Assembly: GCF_027497355.1 (NCBI RefSeq)
Contig: NZ_CP114909.1
Location: 1,426,001-1,490,000 of the forward strand
Direction of reading: 5' to 3'
Source: Micromonospora sp. WMMA1947
GTDB taxonomy: Bacteria > Actinomycetota > Actinomycetes > Mycobacteriales > Micromonosporaceae
Length of the DNA: 64,000 nt
Shown here: in pieces, positions 45,614 to 55,444 of the stretch
How positions within the stretch are numbered: the first letter of the stretch is position 1
Layout of the letters: every line of letters starts with the position of its first letter
Notes under the pieces: model-generated
Told to the model about the DNA's origin: nothing
The model's database searches: none
What the model saw: the letters and a program-made list of their open reading frames with translations, nothing else
Program-made: the position numbers and the translations under genes

Positions 45614-47566
45614 TCAGCCCGGCGAGCGCACACCCCCACGGGCGCGGGCCGGCAGGACCACCCAGGCGAGGACCACGCTCGCGACAAAAACCACGAGAAG
45701 GTACGCAGCGAGTGTAGCCAGAGCGATACTCGCATATCCGGCGATCAGCCCGATTGCCAGTAACACCGAACGTGCCGGCCAGCCCAGCGTGGCGGCGTGC
45801 AGCGGCGGCGCCGACTGCCGCTTCTCCAGCCGGGCGGTCAGGTCGTAGTGGTGCAGCGTCAGCACCAGCACGTACCCGAAGATCAGCCACGCGGGCGCCC
45901 GGCCCGCCACCCCGATCGCGATCGCGAACAGGTACTCGGCGGCCCGCAACGCGGCCGGCACCAGCCAGTCCAGCGACCCGTCGTGCGACGCCCGCGAGCC
46001 CTGCGCCGCACCGAGCAGCAGCACCAGCGCGAGCACCGGCACCCAGACCGGCAGATCCCCGCCGCCGTGCACCGCGAGCAGCGCCCACACCAGCGTCCCG
46101 GCCGCGCCGAGCGCGCCGAACACCGCCAGCAGCAGCGGCCGTCGTGCGACCGGCAGCGTCCGGGCCAGCAGGCCGTCGTCCCGGTGCAGAGCCGCGTCCA
46201 CGGTGGCCATCACCGGCACCCGCATCCACCGCGCCCGCAAGGTCCGCAACCCCCCGGTGTACGCGAACGCCAGCGTCCCCCAGACCAGCACCGCGACCAG
46301 CGCCACCAGCGGCCCGAACAGCGCGGCGGCGATCGCGATCAGTGCCCACCGCTCACCGATCGGGAACACCACTGTGCGCTTCAGCCAGTACGACACCGAG
46401 CCGGTGTCCGCCTGCACCCGCGTCGACGCGGCGTTCAGCTTGCCGCCGATGCCGCCCGCGTCGGCGCTGACCACCTTGGGCCGCCGGGCCGCCTCGTCGT
46501 GCAGCGCGCCGTACCAGGTGTCGGTCATGTGCCGCACGGTCTGCAACGTCATCGCGGCCAGCGCCAGCGCCCAGCCGTACCGGAACCCGGCGTGCGTGGC
46601 GCCGTAGCCGAGACCGGCGTAGACCACGTACTCCTTGAAGCGGTCGGCCATCGTGTCCAGCCAGCCGCCCCAGGCGCTGAAGTGCCGGGTGTAGCGGGCC
46701 AGCTGCCCGTCCACGCAGTCGAGCACGAACCCGAGGTAGAGCAGGACCGCGCCGGCCACCAGCGCGGGCCGTCCCCCGGCGCCGAACAGCACCGCCGCGG
46801 CCACCGCGAACGCCACCGAGACCATGGTGACCCCGGTCGGCCCGATCCCGATCCGGGCCGCCGCCTTCGTGACGAACGGGGACCAGGTGCTGACGAAGTA
46901 CGTGGTGAAGAAGTCGTCCCGCTCCTTCACCGACAGTCTCAACTCGGCGCGGTCCTCGTCCACAGCGGCCACCGCAGCCTCGGCCGCCACCCGCTGCGCC
47001 TCGTCGCCGACCCGGTGCGCCACGAGCAGACGTACCCTCTGGGCGAAGATCAGCGTGCCGCGGGCGGCGAGGTCGGCCACGAGCCGGTCCACCGCGTTCC
47101 GCGGCCCGCCGTCCGCGGCTCGGCGGGCGGCCTCGGCGAGCGCCGGCAGGTCGGCCGCGCCCACCCGCAGCGCGCCGCCGAACACGCCGCTCGCGTCGGC
47201 GGCGTCGACCTCGACCACCTGGCCGCGCTCCTCGCGCACCGTGGCCTGCCCGGGCGCGGGCGGATCGGTGAGCACCAGCGCCACCGTCGGCCCCACCGGG
47301 CTGGTCGCGAGGTGCTTGAGTACGGCCGTGTGCGCCACCAGGTCGGCGCCACTGACCAGCACCGGGCCGGTCGCGGCGGCCACCAGGTCGGCCAGCTCGG
47401 TCAGGTCGGCGGCGACGCGCACGTCGTCCGCCCCGGCCCGGCGCCACTGCGCCGCCAGCCGTTCGGCGAGCGGTTCGATCGGGCGGCCCGGCTCGGTCGG
47501 GCGGCTCGACGGCTCGGTGGAGCGGCCCGCCGCCGGGTCGGCGGCGAGCACGATCGCGAGCGTCAC
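45614..47566 (-). CDS. CDP-alcohol phosphatidyltransferase with N-terminal nucleotidyltransferase-like domain
   Basis: 650 residues from GTG 47566, which overlaps the stop of the ABC ATPase gene by four bases. The N-terminal 180 residues (VTLAIVLAADPAAGRST, then TGPVLVSGADLVAH) look like a degraded sugar-nucleotidyltransferase domain. The core signature DGQLARYTRHFSAWGGWLD followed by TMADR fits the CDP-alcohol phosphotransferase motif DG-x2-AR-x8-G-x3-D-x3-D with all aspartates present. Several membrane helices follow. It likely makes an inositol- or glycerol-phosphate intermediate for the wall polymer; the alcohol is unknown. Confidence 0.88.
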   Translation of the reverse strand: MTLAIVLAADPAAGRSTEPSSRPTEPGRPIEPLAERLAAQWRRAGADDVRVAADLTELADLVAAATGPVLVSGADLVAHTAVLKHLATSPVGPTVALVLTDPPAPGQATVREERGQVVEVDAADASGVFGGALRVGAADLPALAEAARRAADGGPRNAVDRLVADLAARGTLIFAQRVRLLVAHRVGDEAQRVAAEAAVAAVDEDRAELRLSVKERDDFFTTYFVSTWSPFVTKAAARIGIGPTGVTMVSVAFAVAAAVLFGAGGRPALVAGAVLLYLGFVLDCVDGQLARYTRHFSAWGGWLDTMADRFKEYVVYAGLGYGATHAGFRYGWALALAAMTLQTVRHMTDTWYGALHDEAARRPKVVSADAGGIGGKLNAASTRVQADTGSVSYWLKRTVVFPIGERWALIAIAAALFGPLVALVAVLVWGTLAFAYTGGLRTLRARWMRVPVMATVDAALHRDDGLLARTLPVARRPLLLAVFGALGAAGTLVWALLAVHGGGDLPVWVPVLALVLLLGAAQGSRASHDGSLDWLVPAALRAAEYLFAIAIGVAGRAPAWLIFGYVLVLTLHHYDLTARLEKRQSAPPLHAATLGWPARSVLLAIGLIAGYASIALATLAAYLLVVFVASVVLAWVVLPARARGGVRSPG

Positions 47567-48306
47567 CGCTTCGCCGCGTCGGCGTAGGCGGCCAGCGCCT
47601 CGTCGATCGTCCCGTCGACGATCAGCCGTCCGGCATCGAGGTAGAGCCCCCGACGGCAGAACCGGGTGAGGTCCTTGTCGTTGTGTGACACCAGCACCAG
47701 CGTGCGCCCTTCCGCGAGAAGTCGCTCGATGGTCGCATAGCACTTCGCGCGGAACTCCGCGTCCCCGACCGCTGTCACTTCGTCCACAAGCAGTACGGGG
47801 TGCGGCAGGTGCGCGATCACCGCGAAGCCCAGCCGCACCTTCATCCCCGACGAGTAGTGCCGCACCGACGTGTCGATGGCGCGTTCCACCTGCTCACCGG
47901 CGAACGAGACGATCTCGTCGAAGTGTTCCCGCAGGTACGCCGACGACAGCCCGTGCAGCCCGCCCACCAGGTAGAGGTTCTCCCGGCCGGTCAGGTCGCC
48001 GGAGAACCCGGCGGACAGTTCGAGCAGCGGCGCCACCCGGCCGTGCACCCGGATCGAGCCCTCGTCCGGGATGAGCACACCGGCGATCAGCCGCAACAGC
48101 GTGCTCTTACCGGTGCCGTTGCGGCCCACCACGCCCACCGTCTCGCCCGGCTCGACCCGGAACGACAGGTCGCGCAACGGCCAGAACCGGCCCGCGTCCG
48201 GGTCGCGGGCGCCCCGGTGCACGATCAGCTCCCGCAGCCGCAGCTGGCGGCGCCGGTTGCGGACGAACCGGATGCCGAGCCCGTCCGCCTCGATGATCGG
48301 GGCCAT
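47563..48306 (-). CDS. ABC exporter ATPase of the TagH/Wzt type
   Basis: 247 residues. Walker A GRNGTGKSTLLR, the TagH/Wzt-type signature region APLLELSAGFSGDLTGRENLYL, a LSSAYLREHFDEIVSFA helix and Walker B HPVLLVDEVTAVGDAEF are present. This is the ATPase that drives export of completed teichoic acid or O-antigen-like polymer. It lacks the C-terminal carbohydrate-binding domain of some Wzt proteins. It starts directly after the permease stop. Confidence 0.93.
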   Translation of the reverse strand: MAPIIEADGLGIRFVRNRRRQLRLRELIVHRGARDPDAGRFWPLRDLSFRVEPGETVGVVGRNGTGKSTLLRLIAGVLIPDEGSIRVHGRVAPLLELSAGFSGDLTGRENLYLVGGLHGLSSAYLREHFDEIVSFAGEQVERAIDTSVRHYSSGMKVRLGFAVIAHLPHPVLLVDEVTAVGDAEFRAKCYATIERLLAEGRTLVLVSHNDKDLTRFCRRGLYLDAGRLIVDGTIDEALAAYADAAKR

Positions 48307-49134
48307 TCAGAGTTCCTTCAGCACTGCCGGTTCGAGGCGGTGGAACGCCCACCAGCCCAGCGCCAGCACCAGCACGCTGCCGGACACCGTGATCGTGAGC
48401 AGCCGGGCGTCCGGGAACTCGTCCGGATACCAGACCGCGTGGTGCAGCTGGAAGATCCCGACCAGCGGGTTCAGCTCGTACCCGATCTTGAGCCAGCCCG
48501 GCATGCCCGACTCCCGGACCAGGTCGAGCGGATAGATGATCGGCGTCGCGTAGAACAGCAGCCGGATGACCAGCCGCATGGTGCGCTCGATGTCGCGCAT
48601 CAGCACATTGCCCGCCGACAGCAGCAGCGCCAGGCCCACCAGCAGCACGAACTGCACCGCCACCGCCAGCGGCAGGGCGAGCAGGCTCCAGCCGGGGCGG
48701 ATCTTCCCCTGGCTCGCGTAGAGCGCCGCGACGGCGGCCAGGATCGGCAACCCGGCCAGGTACTCGGCAAACCGGCCGGCGACCCGCCCGATCGGGAAGA
48801 TCGGCCGGGGCAGGTTCATCGTGGTGATCAGCCGGGACTGCCCGGTGAGCGCGTTCGCCGCCTCGGTCAGCGCCGAACTCGCCCACATCCAGGCGAAGAT
48901 CCCGGTGATCAGAAACAGCGGGTACGACCCGGCCGCCTCGCCAAGGTGCCGCCGGGTGGCGCCGGAATAGAGCACGCCGAAGACGAACCAGTAGATCAGG
49001 CCCATGCCGAGCGGCTCGATCAGCGACCAGAAGTAGCCCAGCACCGACTGCTGGTACTTCACCGCGAGATCCCGCCGGACCAGGATGCGCAGCGAGGTGC
49101 GGGCGGACCAGAGCGCCGCGACGCCTGACGTCAC
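48307..49134 (-). CDS. ABC exporter permease of the TagG/Wzm type
   Basis: 275 residues, six membrane helices of the ABC-2 type: LAVKYQQSVLGYFWSLIEPLGMGLIYWFVFGVLYSG, YPLFLITGIFAWMWASSALTEAANAL, and LLFYATPIIYPLDLV. It forms the channel partner of the following ATPase for wall-polymer export. First gene of the operon; starts with GTG 49134, no good ribosome site, possibly leaderless. Confidence 0.92.
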   Translation of the reverse strand: MTSGVAALWSARTSLRILVRRDLAVKYQQSVLGYFWSLIEPLGMGLIYWFVFGVLYSGATRRHLGEAAGSYPLFLITGIFAWMWASSALTEAANALTGQSRLITTMNLPRPIFPIGRVAGRFAEYLAGLPILAAVAALYASQGKIRPGWSLLALPLAVAVQFVLLVGLALLLSAGNVLMRDIERTMRLVIRLLFYATPIIYPLDLVRESGMPGWLKIGYELNPLVGIFQLHHAVWYPDEFPDARLLTITVSGSVLVLALGWWAFHRLEPAVLKEL

Positions 49135-49200
49135 CGCATGATGGTCGCTTTGTCAGTCGCGCTCCCGGGCCGGGTGCGGGCCGGGATCACCCCAACGAGG

Positions 49201-50571
<1,371 letters not shown>

Positions 50572-50824
50572 GTGCTGCTTCCTCGCCGTCGTCCCCGTTG
50601 TGCGGAGCCGAGCCGGTGCGTGGGTGCCGCGCCCGCCGGGCGGGTGGACGGCCGGCGCCCGGGGTGGGGGCGCCCAACCGGCGAGCCTACCTCGCCCCCG
50701 TGAATACCCGCCCCCACTCCACGCCATGCCCGCCCTTGTTGCGCGCGGTCCGCCCCACCCTCCACCGCTCCGTCCGGGCCGGCTTCCGGGGCGGCCACCT
50801 CAAGATCGCCCCCACTCTCCCCGT
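50572..50824. other. Gene-free stretch upstream of sdaA
   Basis: No gene seen. Any open frames are by-products of the GC content. The sdaA promoter should lie in the first 100 bases. Confidence 0.6.
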
Positions 50825-50895
50825 CGATCTTGGAGTTGTGGCACCCGGAATCGACGTCTTTGCGGCATACACGAACTGCCACAACTCCAAGATCG
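50825..50895. repeat. REP-like palindrome 1 (GATCTTGGAGTTGTGGCA type)
   Basis: Perfect 19-base arms (CGATCTTGGAGTTGTGGCA at 50825-50843 and its complement at 50877-50895) around 33 bases. Shares GATCWTGRAGTTG with the palindrome at 31743-31797. Confidence 0.92.
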
Positions 50896-50910
50896 CCGCT
50901 CCCAGCCCTG

Positions 50911-51020
50911 CCGGCTCCCGGCTCCCGGCTCCCGGCTCCCGGCTCCCGGCTCCCGGCTCCCGGCTCCCGGCTCCCGGCTCCCGGCTCCCGGCTCCCGGCT
51001 CCCGGCTCCCGGCTCCCGGC
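50911..51020. repeat. 7-bp tandem repeat, about 15.7 copies
   Basis: CCGGCTC repeated without visible error. Because seven is not a multiple of three, every frame on both strands stays open and reads as a PGSRLPA-type heptapeptide. It is not coding. It sits between palindromes 1 and 2. Confidence 0.95.
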
Positions 51021-51072
51021 GAGATCTTGGTACAAAACGGCCCCCATAGGGGCACTTTCCTACCAAGATCTC
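51021..51072. repeat. REP-like palindrome 2 (GAGATCTTGGTA type)
   Basis: 12-base perfect arms (51021-51032 and 51061-51072) with an inner GCCCC/GGGGC hairpin. Begins directly after the tandem repeat. Confidence 0.88.
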
Positions 51073-51189
51073 CACCAATCCCACTTCGCGGAACGCTTGT
51101 CTCATAAGACGGAAGGCGCTCGACGCAGCAGGCAGCCGAACGAGGAGCCCTCGCCCAGCCCACCCCACAACTCCCGCGACGCTTCTATA

Positions 51190-52600
51190 GGTGGGCCGGT
51201 TCCGGGAGGGGTTGGTATCGGTAGGGTTCGACGTCGGTGATCGACGAGTGACTCATGCAAGATCTGGCCACCGCAGAAGGGTGTGCCGTGAAGCGCGACC
51301 TGTCCTCGTGGGTTGCCGGCGTCGGCCCGGCCCACCTTGCTGGCCTGATCAGAAGCCTGTCCGCGATTGGTGTCGCGTGACTCATCACAGATGTGCCGCC
51401 GGGTGATCGTCTCCCGGGCCGACGCCGTCCGAACGTCGTCCCGTGCAAGGGAGAACCGTCCGTGCCTTCCATCCTGGCAGATCGTCTGGCCGGCCGTGTT
51501 GACGCGGTCATCGGTGTGGATACCCATACCGATACGCACACCGCCGCGGTGACCACCCCGGTCGGGACAGTGCTGGCCGAGATCACCGTGCCGGCCACCG
51601 CCGACGGCGCCGCTGTTCTGCTGGCCTGGGCCGGGCGGCAGACGACCGGGCTGGGAACGGGCCGGCGGGCCTGGGCCCTGGACGGCGCCCGGTGTCACGG
51701 GGTCGGCCTGCTGCGTGTCCTGCGCGCCGCGGGTGAGGACGTCCTGGAAGCACCCAAACCCGCTGCCGGACGCCGTCGGCGAGGCGGCAAGTCCGACGCG
51801 TTGGACGCCGTGCACGCCGCTCGCGCGGTGCTGGCCGCCGACCACGTCGCCACGCCCCGCGCCGACGGCGACCGGGAAGCCCTGCGCCTGCTGCACGTCT
51901 GCCGCCGCCACTACAGCGACACCCGCACCGCCACCATCAACCTGTTCAAATCGCTGATCCTCACCGCCGACGACGATCTACGCACACAGATGCGCGGACT
52001 GAACACCCTGCGGCAGGTCCAACACGCCACCACCCTCACCACCGGCACCGGCAGCGGCACCGGCAGCGGCACCGGCAGCGGCAGCGGCAGCGGCAGCGGC
52101 AGCGGCAGCGGCAGCGGACTTGACCGACTGCGCCGCACTCAACTGGCAGCCCTGGCCGAGCAGATCCTGACCCTCGAGAAGCTCCTGAAAGCCAACCTCG
52201 CCGAGATCCGCACCCTGGTCGACAAGCTCTGCCCCACCCTGCTCGACCAACCCGGGATCGGCCCCGTCACCGCCGCGATCGCACTGACCGCCTGGTCACA
52301 CCCCGGCCGGTTCCGCAACGAAGCCGCCTTCGCCTCACTCGCCGGCGCCAGCCCCGTCCCCGCCAACTCCGGACGCACCATCCGCCACCGCCTCAACCGA
52401 GGCGGCGACCGCACCCTCAACGCCGCCCTACACACCATCGCGAAAACCCGCCAACGATGCCACCAACCCACCAAGGACTACGTCGAACGCCGCACCACCG
52501 AAGGCCGCACCCCAGCCGAAATCACCCGCAGCCTCAAACGCTACATAGCCCGCCAAATCTGGCGCACCCTCGAAACCAACGCTTGACAAACACCTTCACA
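51190..52600 (+). mobile_element. IS110-type insertion element
   Basis: About 1.4 kb holding one DEDD transposase (51462-52586) after roughly 270 bases of non-coding left end, the size and layout of IS110-group elements. These have no clear terminal inverted repeats, so boundaries are estimates. The right end lies at about 52590-52600, against an intact REP-like palindrome. A 12-bp inverted pair, ATGCAAGATCTG (51255-51266) and CAGATCTTGCAT (52599-52610), lies near the ends. The non-coding left end is where IS110 elements encode the bridge RNA. Confidence 0.75.
51462..52586 (+). CDS. IS110-family DEDD transposase
   Basis: 374 residues from GTG 51462 (AAGGGAGA site). The N-terminal RuvC-like domain carries VIGVDTHTDTH, LEAPKP and KSDALDAVHAAR (the DEDD acidic residues). 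The C-terminal Tnp domain has LDQPGIGPVTAAIAL and FASLAGASPVPANSG, with the catalytic Ser expected in the last motif. A simple Thr/Ser-Gly repeat, (TGSG)n then (SG)n, encoded at 52041-52117 by GGCACCGGCAGC and GGCAGC units, lies between the two domains. It keeps the frame. The protein looks intact. Confidence 0.92.
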   Translation: MPSILADRLAGRVDAVIGVDTHTDTHTAAVTTPVGTVLAEITVPATADGAAVLLAWAGRQTTGLGTGRRAWALDGARCHGVGLLRVLRAAGEDVLEAPKPAAGRRRRGGKSDALDAVHAARAVLAADHVATPRADGDREALRLLHVCRRHYSDTRTATINLFKSLILTADDDLRTQMRGLNTLRQVQHATTLTTGTGSGTGSGTGSGSGSGSGSGSGSGLDRLRRTQLAALAEQILTLEKLLKANLAEIRTLVDKLCPTLLDQPGIGPVTAAIALTAWSHPGRFRNEAAFASLAGASPVPANSGRTIRHRLNRGGDRTLNAALHTIAKTRQRCHQPTKDYVERRTTEGRTPAEITRSLKRYIARQIWRTLETNA

Positions 52601-52667
52601 GATCTTGCATTTACGGCCCTCAACAATGGTGCGAATCGGGCACCACGAGGGCCCCAAGTGCAAGATC
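52601..52667. repeat. REP-like palindrome 3 (GATCTTGCA type)
   Basis: A three-tier palindrome: outer GATCTTGCA/TGCAAGATC, middle GGCCCTC/GAGGGCC and inner GGTGC/GCACC. It begins at the presumed right end of the IS110 element and is complete. Confidence 0.92.
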
Positions 52668-52669
52668 GC

Positions 52670-52692
52670 GGGGGCGGGGGCGGGGGCGGGGG
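52670..52692 (+). other. Perfect G-quadruplex motif
   Basis: Four runs of five G separated by single C. Such a sequence folds into a very stable intramolecular quadruplex on the plus strand. It lies three bases after palindrome 3. Confidence 0.8.
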
Positions 52693-53079
52693 CGGTGCGG
52701 GGCGGGGAGCCGGGAAGCCGGGAGCCGCCCGCGGCGGGGCTGGGCGCGGGCGGATCGGGGGTCGGAGCGGGCGGGAAGGGCGCGCAAGCGGGGCGGGAAG
52801 CGGCGCGGTGGCGCTCGACGGGCGATCGTGGAGGGCGACCTGAGCGACCGGGCGAGTTCGGCGGGCTGGGGCGACCGGGCGGGGGGCTGCGGGTTGGGTG
52901 GGCTGGGTGGGCTGGGGAGCCTCTGCGGACAACCAGGTGGGTGCGTCGGTGGGGATGGTCCGGGGTAAGCACCTACGGGTGCCCGGGTCGCCGATCCTCC
53001 TCGGGGCTGAGGGCGCGGCGCGTACCCCTTTCTACCGTGGAATCAGCGCGGCGGATCGCCGCAGAAGTGGGAGACGACG
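52693..53079. other. Gene-free G-rich stretch
   Basis: No gene seen; G-biased sequence with open frames but no family match, start or ribosome site pattern. The PspC promoter should lie near 53030-53040 (TACCGT). Confidence 0.6.
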
Positions 53080-53283
53080 ATGAGTCGCAAACTGGTCCGG
53101 CCCCGCCAGGGGCGCATGATCGCCGGTGTCTGCGCCGGCCTGGGGCAGCGGTTCGGCATGTCGGCCGGGATGGTCCGGCTGCTGTTCCTGCTGTCGCTGC
53201 TGCTGCCCGGCACGCAGGTGATCATCTACCTGATCCTGTGGATCCTGATGCCGAACGAGGACCGCTACCTCGCCACCCGCTGA
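53080..53283 (+). CDS. PspC-domain small membrane protein
   Basis: 67 residues: KLVRPRQGRMIAGVCAGLGQRFGMSAGMVRLLFLLSLLLPGTQVIIYLILWILMPNE is a single PspC domain with the GVCAGLG motif and two membrane helices. PspC proteins sense or protect the membrane in the phage-shock response. A GGGAGA site precedes the ATG. A strong terminator follows. Confidence 0.93.
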   Translation: MSRKLVRPRQGRMIAGVCAGLGQRFGMSAGMVRLLFLLSLLLPGTQVIIYLILWILMPNEDRYLATR

Positions 53284-53314
53284 CGCGACACGAGCCGGGA
53301 CGCCGGCACGCGAA

Positions 53315-53346
53315 CGCGCCCGCCCCGGACGATCGGGGCGGGCGCG
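53315..53346. terminator. Bidirectional terminator
   Basis: 13-base-pair GC stem CGCGCCCGCCCCG/CGGGGCGGGCGCG around a six-base loop, between convergent genes. Confidence 0.85.
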
Positions 53347-53365
53347 CGGCGTCAGGGCACGAAGG

Positions 53366-54136
53366 TCAGGGCGCGGTGTAGGTGACTGTCACCTTCTCGT
53401 ACCCGAGGGAGCGCAGCAGCCCTTCGAGCATCTTGCGGGTGTTCTCCTCGGCCCGGGCGGTGAGCCCGCTGTCCCGGGCGGCGGCGGTGATCCGGTCCTC
53501 GGCGAGCTTGTAGATCTGCTGCTGCCGGTTGGGATCGCCGGCGACCAGGTCGTTGAGCCGGTTGATCAGGCCCCGCTGCTCGGCGAACACGTAGCTCTTG
53601 TCCATGTCCAGGTCGGTCTCGCCGAGCTGCGGCGCGGGCAGCTTGATCTCGGCGGACTTGCCGTCCTCGGAGACCACCACGGCCCCGTCGGCGATCTTCG
53701 AGAAGTCGACGTACGCCTCGACCCGGCCCGCCCCGACGAACAGGGTGCGCTCGTTGAGCAGGAAGTCGGGCACGTTGCGCCTGTCGTTCTGCACGTCCAC
53801 CACCACCTGGAAGTTGCCCTCGGCGGCGACGTAACGGCTCAGGTCACGGATCGACTTGAGTAGCGGCGGCTGGCTGCGGTCGGTCTGCTCCTTGGCGAAC
53901 GGGTTGCGGAAGTCGGGCAGCAGACCGGTGGCCTGCACGCCGAGCAGCACCACCACCGCGAGCGCCGCCGCGCCGAGCACCCAGAGCAGGCCGCGCGCCG
54001 CACCGCCGCCCGACGCCGGGGTGCCCGGACCAAGGTCCGGATCGGGCGAGCCCTCCGCCCGGTCGCGAAGGGACTCGCTGGTGGGGTAGTCCGGGAACTC
54101 CCGGGTGGGCTCGTTGATGTCACCGTCGCGGGCCAT
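53366..54136 (-). CDS. DUF4230 membrane-anchored protein
   Basis: 256 residues from ATG 54136 (GAGGG site). A disordered N terminus leads to one membrane helix (GLLWVLGAAALAVVVLLGVQATGLL). The DUF4230 domain follows: RDLSRYVAAEGNFQVVVDVQND, LNERTLFVGAGRVEAYVDFSKI and a C-terminal helix pair. The function is unknown. The longer frame upstream overlaps the acyl-CoA dehydrogenase in another frame and is not coding; an ATG at 54163 is a second possible start. Confidence 0.85.
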   Translation of the reverse strand: MARDGDINEPTREFPDYPTSESLRDRAEGSPDPDLGPGTPASGGGAARGLLWVLGAAALAVVVLLGVQATGLLPDFRNPFAKEQTDRSQPPLLKSIRDLSRYVAAEGNFQVVVDVQNDRRNVPDFLLNERTLFVGAGRVEAYVDFSKIADGAVVVSEDGKSAEIKLPAPQLGETDLDMDKSYVFAEQRGLINRLNDLVAGDPNRQQQIYKLAEDRITAAARDSGLTARAEENTRKMLEGLLRSLGYEKVTVTYTAP

Positions 54137-54252
54137 CGCCCTCACCGTCCTAGTCCGACTCATGTCCTCGTCCGACACATCGACTGACAATGACGGTACG
54201 GCCACCGTGCGACAGTCGCGCGCCGAGCGACCCGATCGGGTGAAACCGCAGG

Positions 54253-55413
54253 TCAGGCGAACGCGGACACGCCCGTCAGCCGCTGGCCGATGACGAGCTG
54301 GTGGATCTCGGAGGTGCCCTCGTAGGTGAGCACGCTCTCCAGGTTGTTGGCGTGCCGCATCACCGGGTACTCCCCCGACACGCCGTTGGCGCCGAGGATC
54401 GTGCGGCACTGCCGGGCGATGGCGAGCGCCTCGCGGACGTTGTTCAGCTTGCCCACGCTCACCTGGTGGGGCTGCAGCGAGCCGGCGTCGGCGAGGCGGC
54501 CCAGGTGCAGCGCGAGCAGCATGCCCTTGTTCCACTCCACCGCCATGTCGGCGAGCTTGGCCTGGGTGAGCTGGAAACCGGCGAGCGGGCGGCCGAACTG
54601 GGTGCGCGTGGTCGCGTACTCCAGGGCCGTCTCCAGGCAGTCGCGGGCCGCGCCGAGCGCGCCCCAGACGATGCCGTGCCGGGCCTCGGTCAGGCACCCC
54701 AGCGGCGCCTTGAGCCCGATCGCCTCGGGCAGTCGCGCGTCGGCCGGCAGCCGGACGTCGTCTAGCGCGATCTCGCCGGTCACTGACGCGCGCAGCGACA
54801 TCTTCTGCCGGATCTCGCGCGCCGTCACCCCCGGCGCGTCCATGGGTACGGCGAAGCCGCGCACCCCGTCGTCGGTACGCGCCCAGATCACGCCCACGTC
54901 GGCGATCGGCGCGTTGGTGATCCACAGCTTGCTGCCGTTGAGGATCCAGTCGTCGCCGTCGCGGTGGGCCCGGGTCGCCATCGAGGCGGGGTCGGAGCCG
55001 TGGTCGGGTTCGGTGAGCCCGAAGCAGCCGATCGCCTCGCCGGCCGCCATGGCGGGCAGCCAGCGCTGCTTCTGCTCCTCGCTGCCGTAGCGCCAGATGG
55101 CGTACATGGCCAGCGATCCCTGCACCGAGACCAGGGACCGGACGCCGGAGTCGCCGGCCTCCAGTTCCAGGCAGGCCAGCCCGTACGCGACGGCGGAGGA
55201 GCCGGCGCAGCCGTACCCGGTCAGGTGCATGCCGAGCAGGCCGAGCTTGCCGAACTCGCGGGCCAGTTCGCGGGCCGGCACCTGGCCGTCGGAGTACCAT
55301 CCGGCGACGTGCGGGCGTACCCGGTCGGTCACGAGCCGGCGTACGACGGCGCGGATCTGCCGCTCCTCGTCGCTGAGCGACCCATCGATGTCGAGCAGGT
55401 CGAGAGGAGTCAT
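54253..55413 (-). CDS. Acyl-CoA dehydrogenase (glutaryl-CoA dehydrogenase-like)
   Basis: 386 residues of the acyl-CoA dehydrogenase family. FAD/substrate motifs are GCFGLTEPDHGSDPASMATRA and LWITNAPIADVGVIWART; the C-terminal TYEGTSEIHQLVIGQRLTG contains the conserved nucleotide-contacting stretch. The full-length profile is closest to the glutaryl-CoA dehydrogenase subgroup, which oxidises and decarboxylates the acyl-CoA, but the substrate is not proved. It is a single gene. Confidence 0.9.
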   Translation of the reverse strand: MTPLDLLDIDGSLSDEERQIRAVVRRLVTDRVRPHVAGWYSDGQVPARELAREFGKLGLLGMHLTGYGCAGSSAVAYGLACLELEAGDSGVRSLVSVQGSLAMYAIWRYGSEEQKQRWLPAMAAGEAIGCFGLTEPDHGSDPASMATRAHRDGDDWILNGSKLWITNAPIADVGVIWARTDDGVRGFAVPMDAPGVTAREIRQKMSLRASVTGEIALDDVRLPADARLPEAIGLKAPLGCLTEARHGIVWGALGAARDCLETALEYATTRTQFGRPLAGFQLTQAKLADMAVEWNKGMLLALHLGRLADAGSLQPHQVSVGKLNNVREALAIARQCRTILGANGVSGEYPVMRHANNLESVLTYEGTSEIHQLVIGQRLTGVSAFA

Positions 55414-55444
55414 GGCGTCACCTTAACCATGACTCAGAAAGGCG

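Noticed and set aside
50911..51020. Possible CRISPR array
   Set aside because: The repeat units are contiguous with no spacers.
50687..51240. Several overlapping frames of 120-170 codons across the 7-bp repeat
   Set aside because: Open only because the heptamer has no stop in any frame; they are repeat translations, not genes.
52693..53079. Plus-strand open frames in the G-rich stretch after REP 3
   Set aside because: Low-complexity Gly/Arg products, no ribosome site or family pattern.
53366..55300. 644-codon minus-strand frame joining DUF4230 to sequence within the acyl-CoA dehydrogenase
   Set aside because: The N-terminal part is an out-of-frame copy of the dehydrogenase; DUF4230 starts at 54136 with its own ribosome site.
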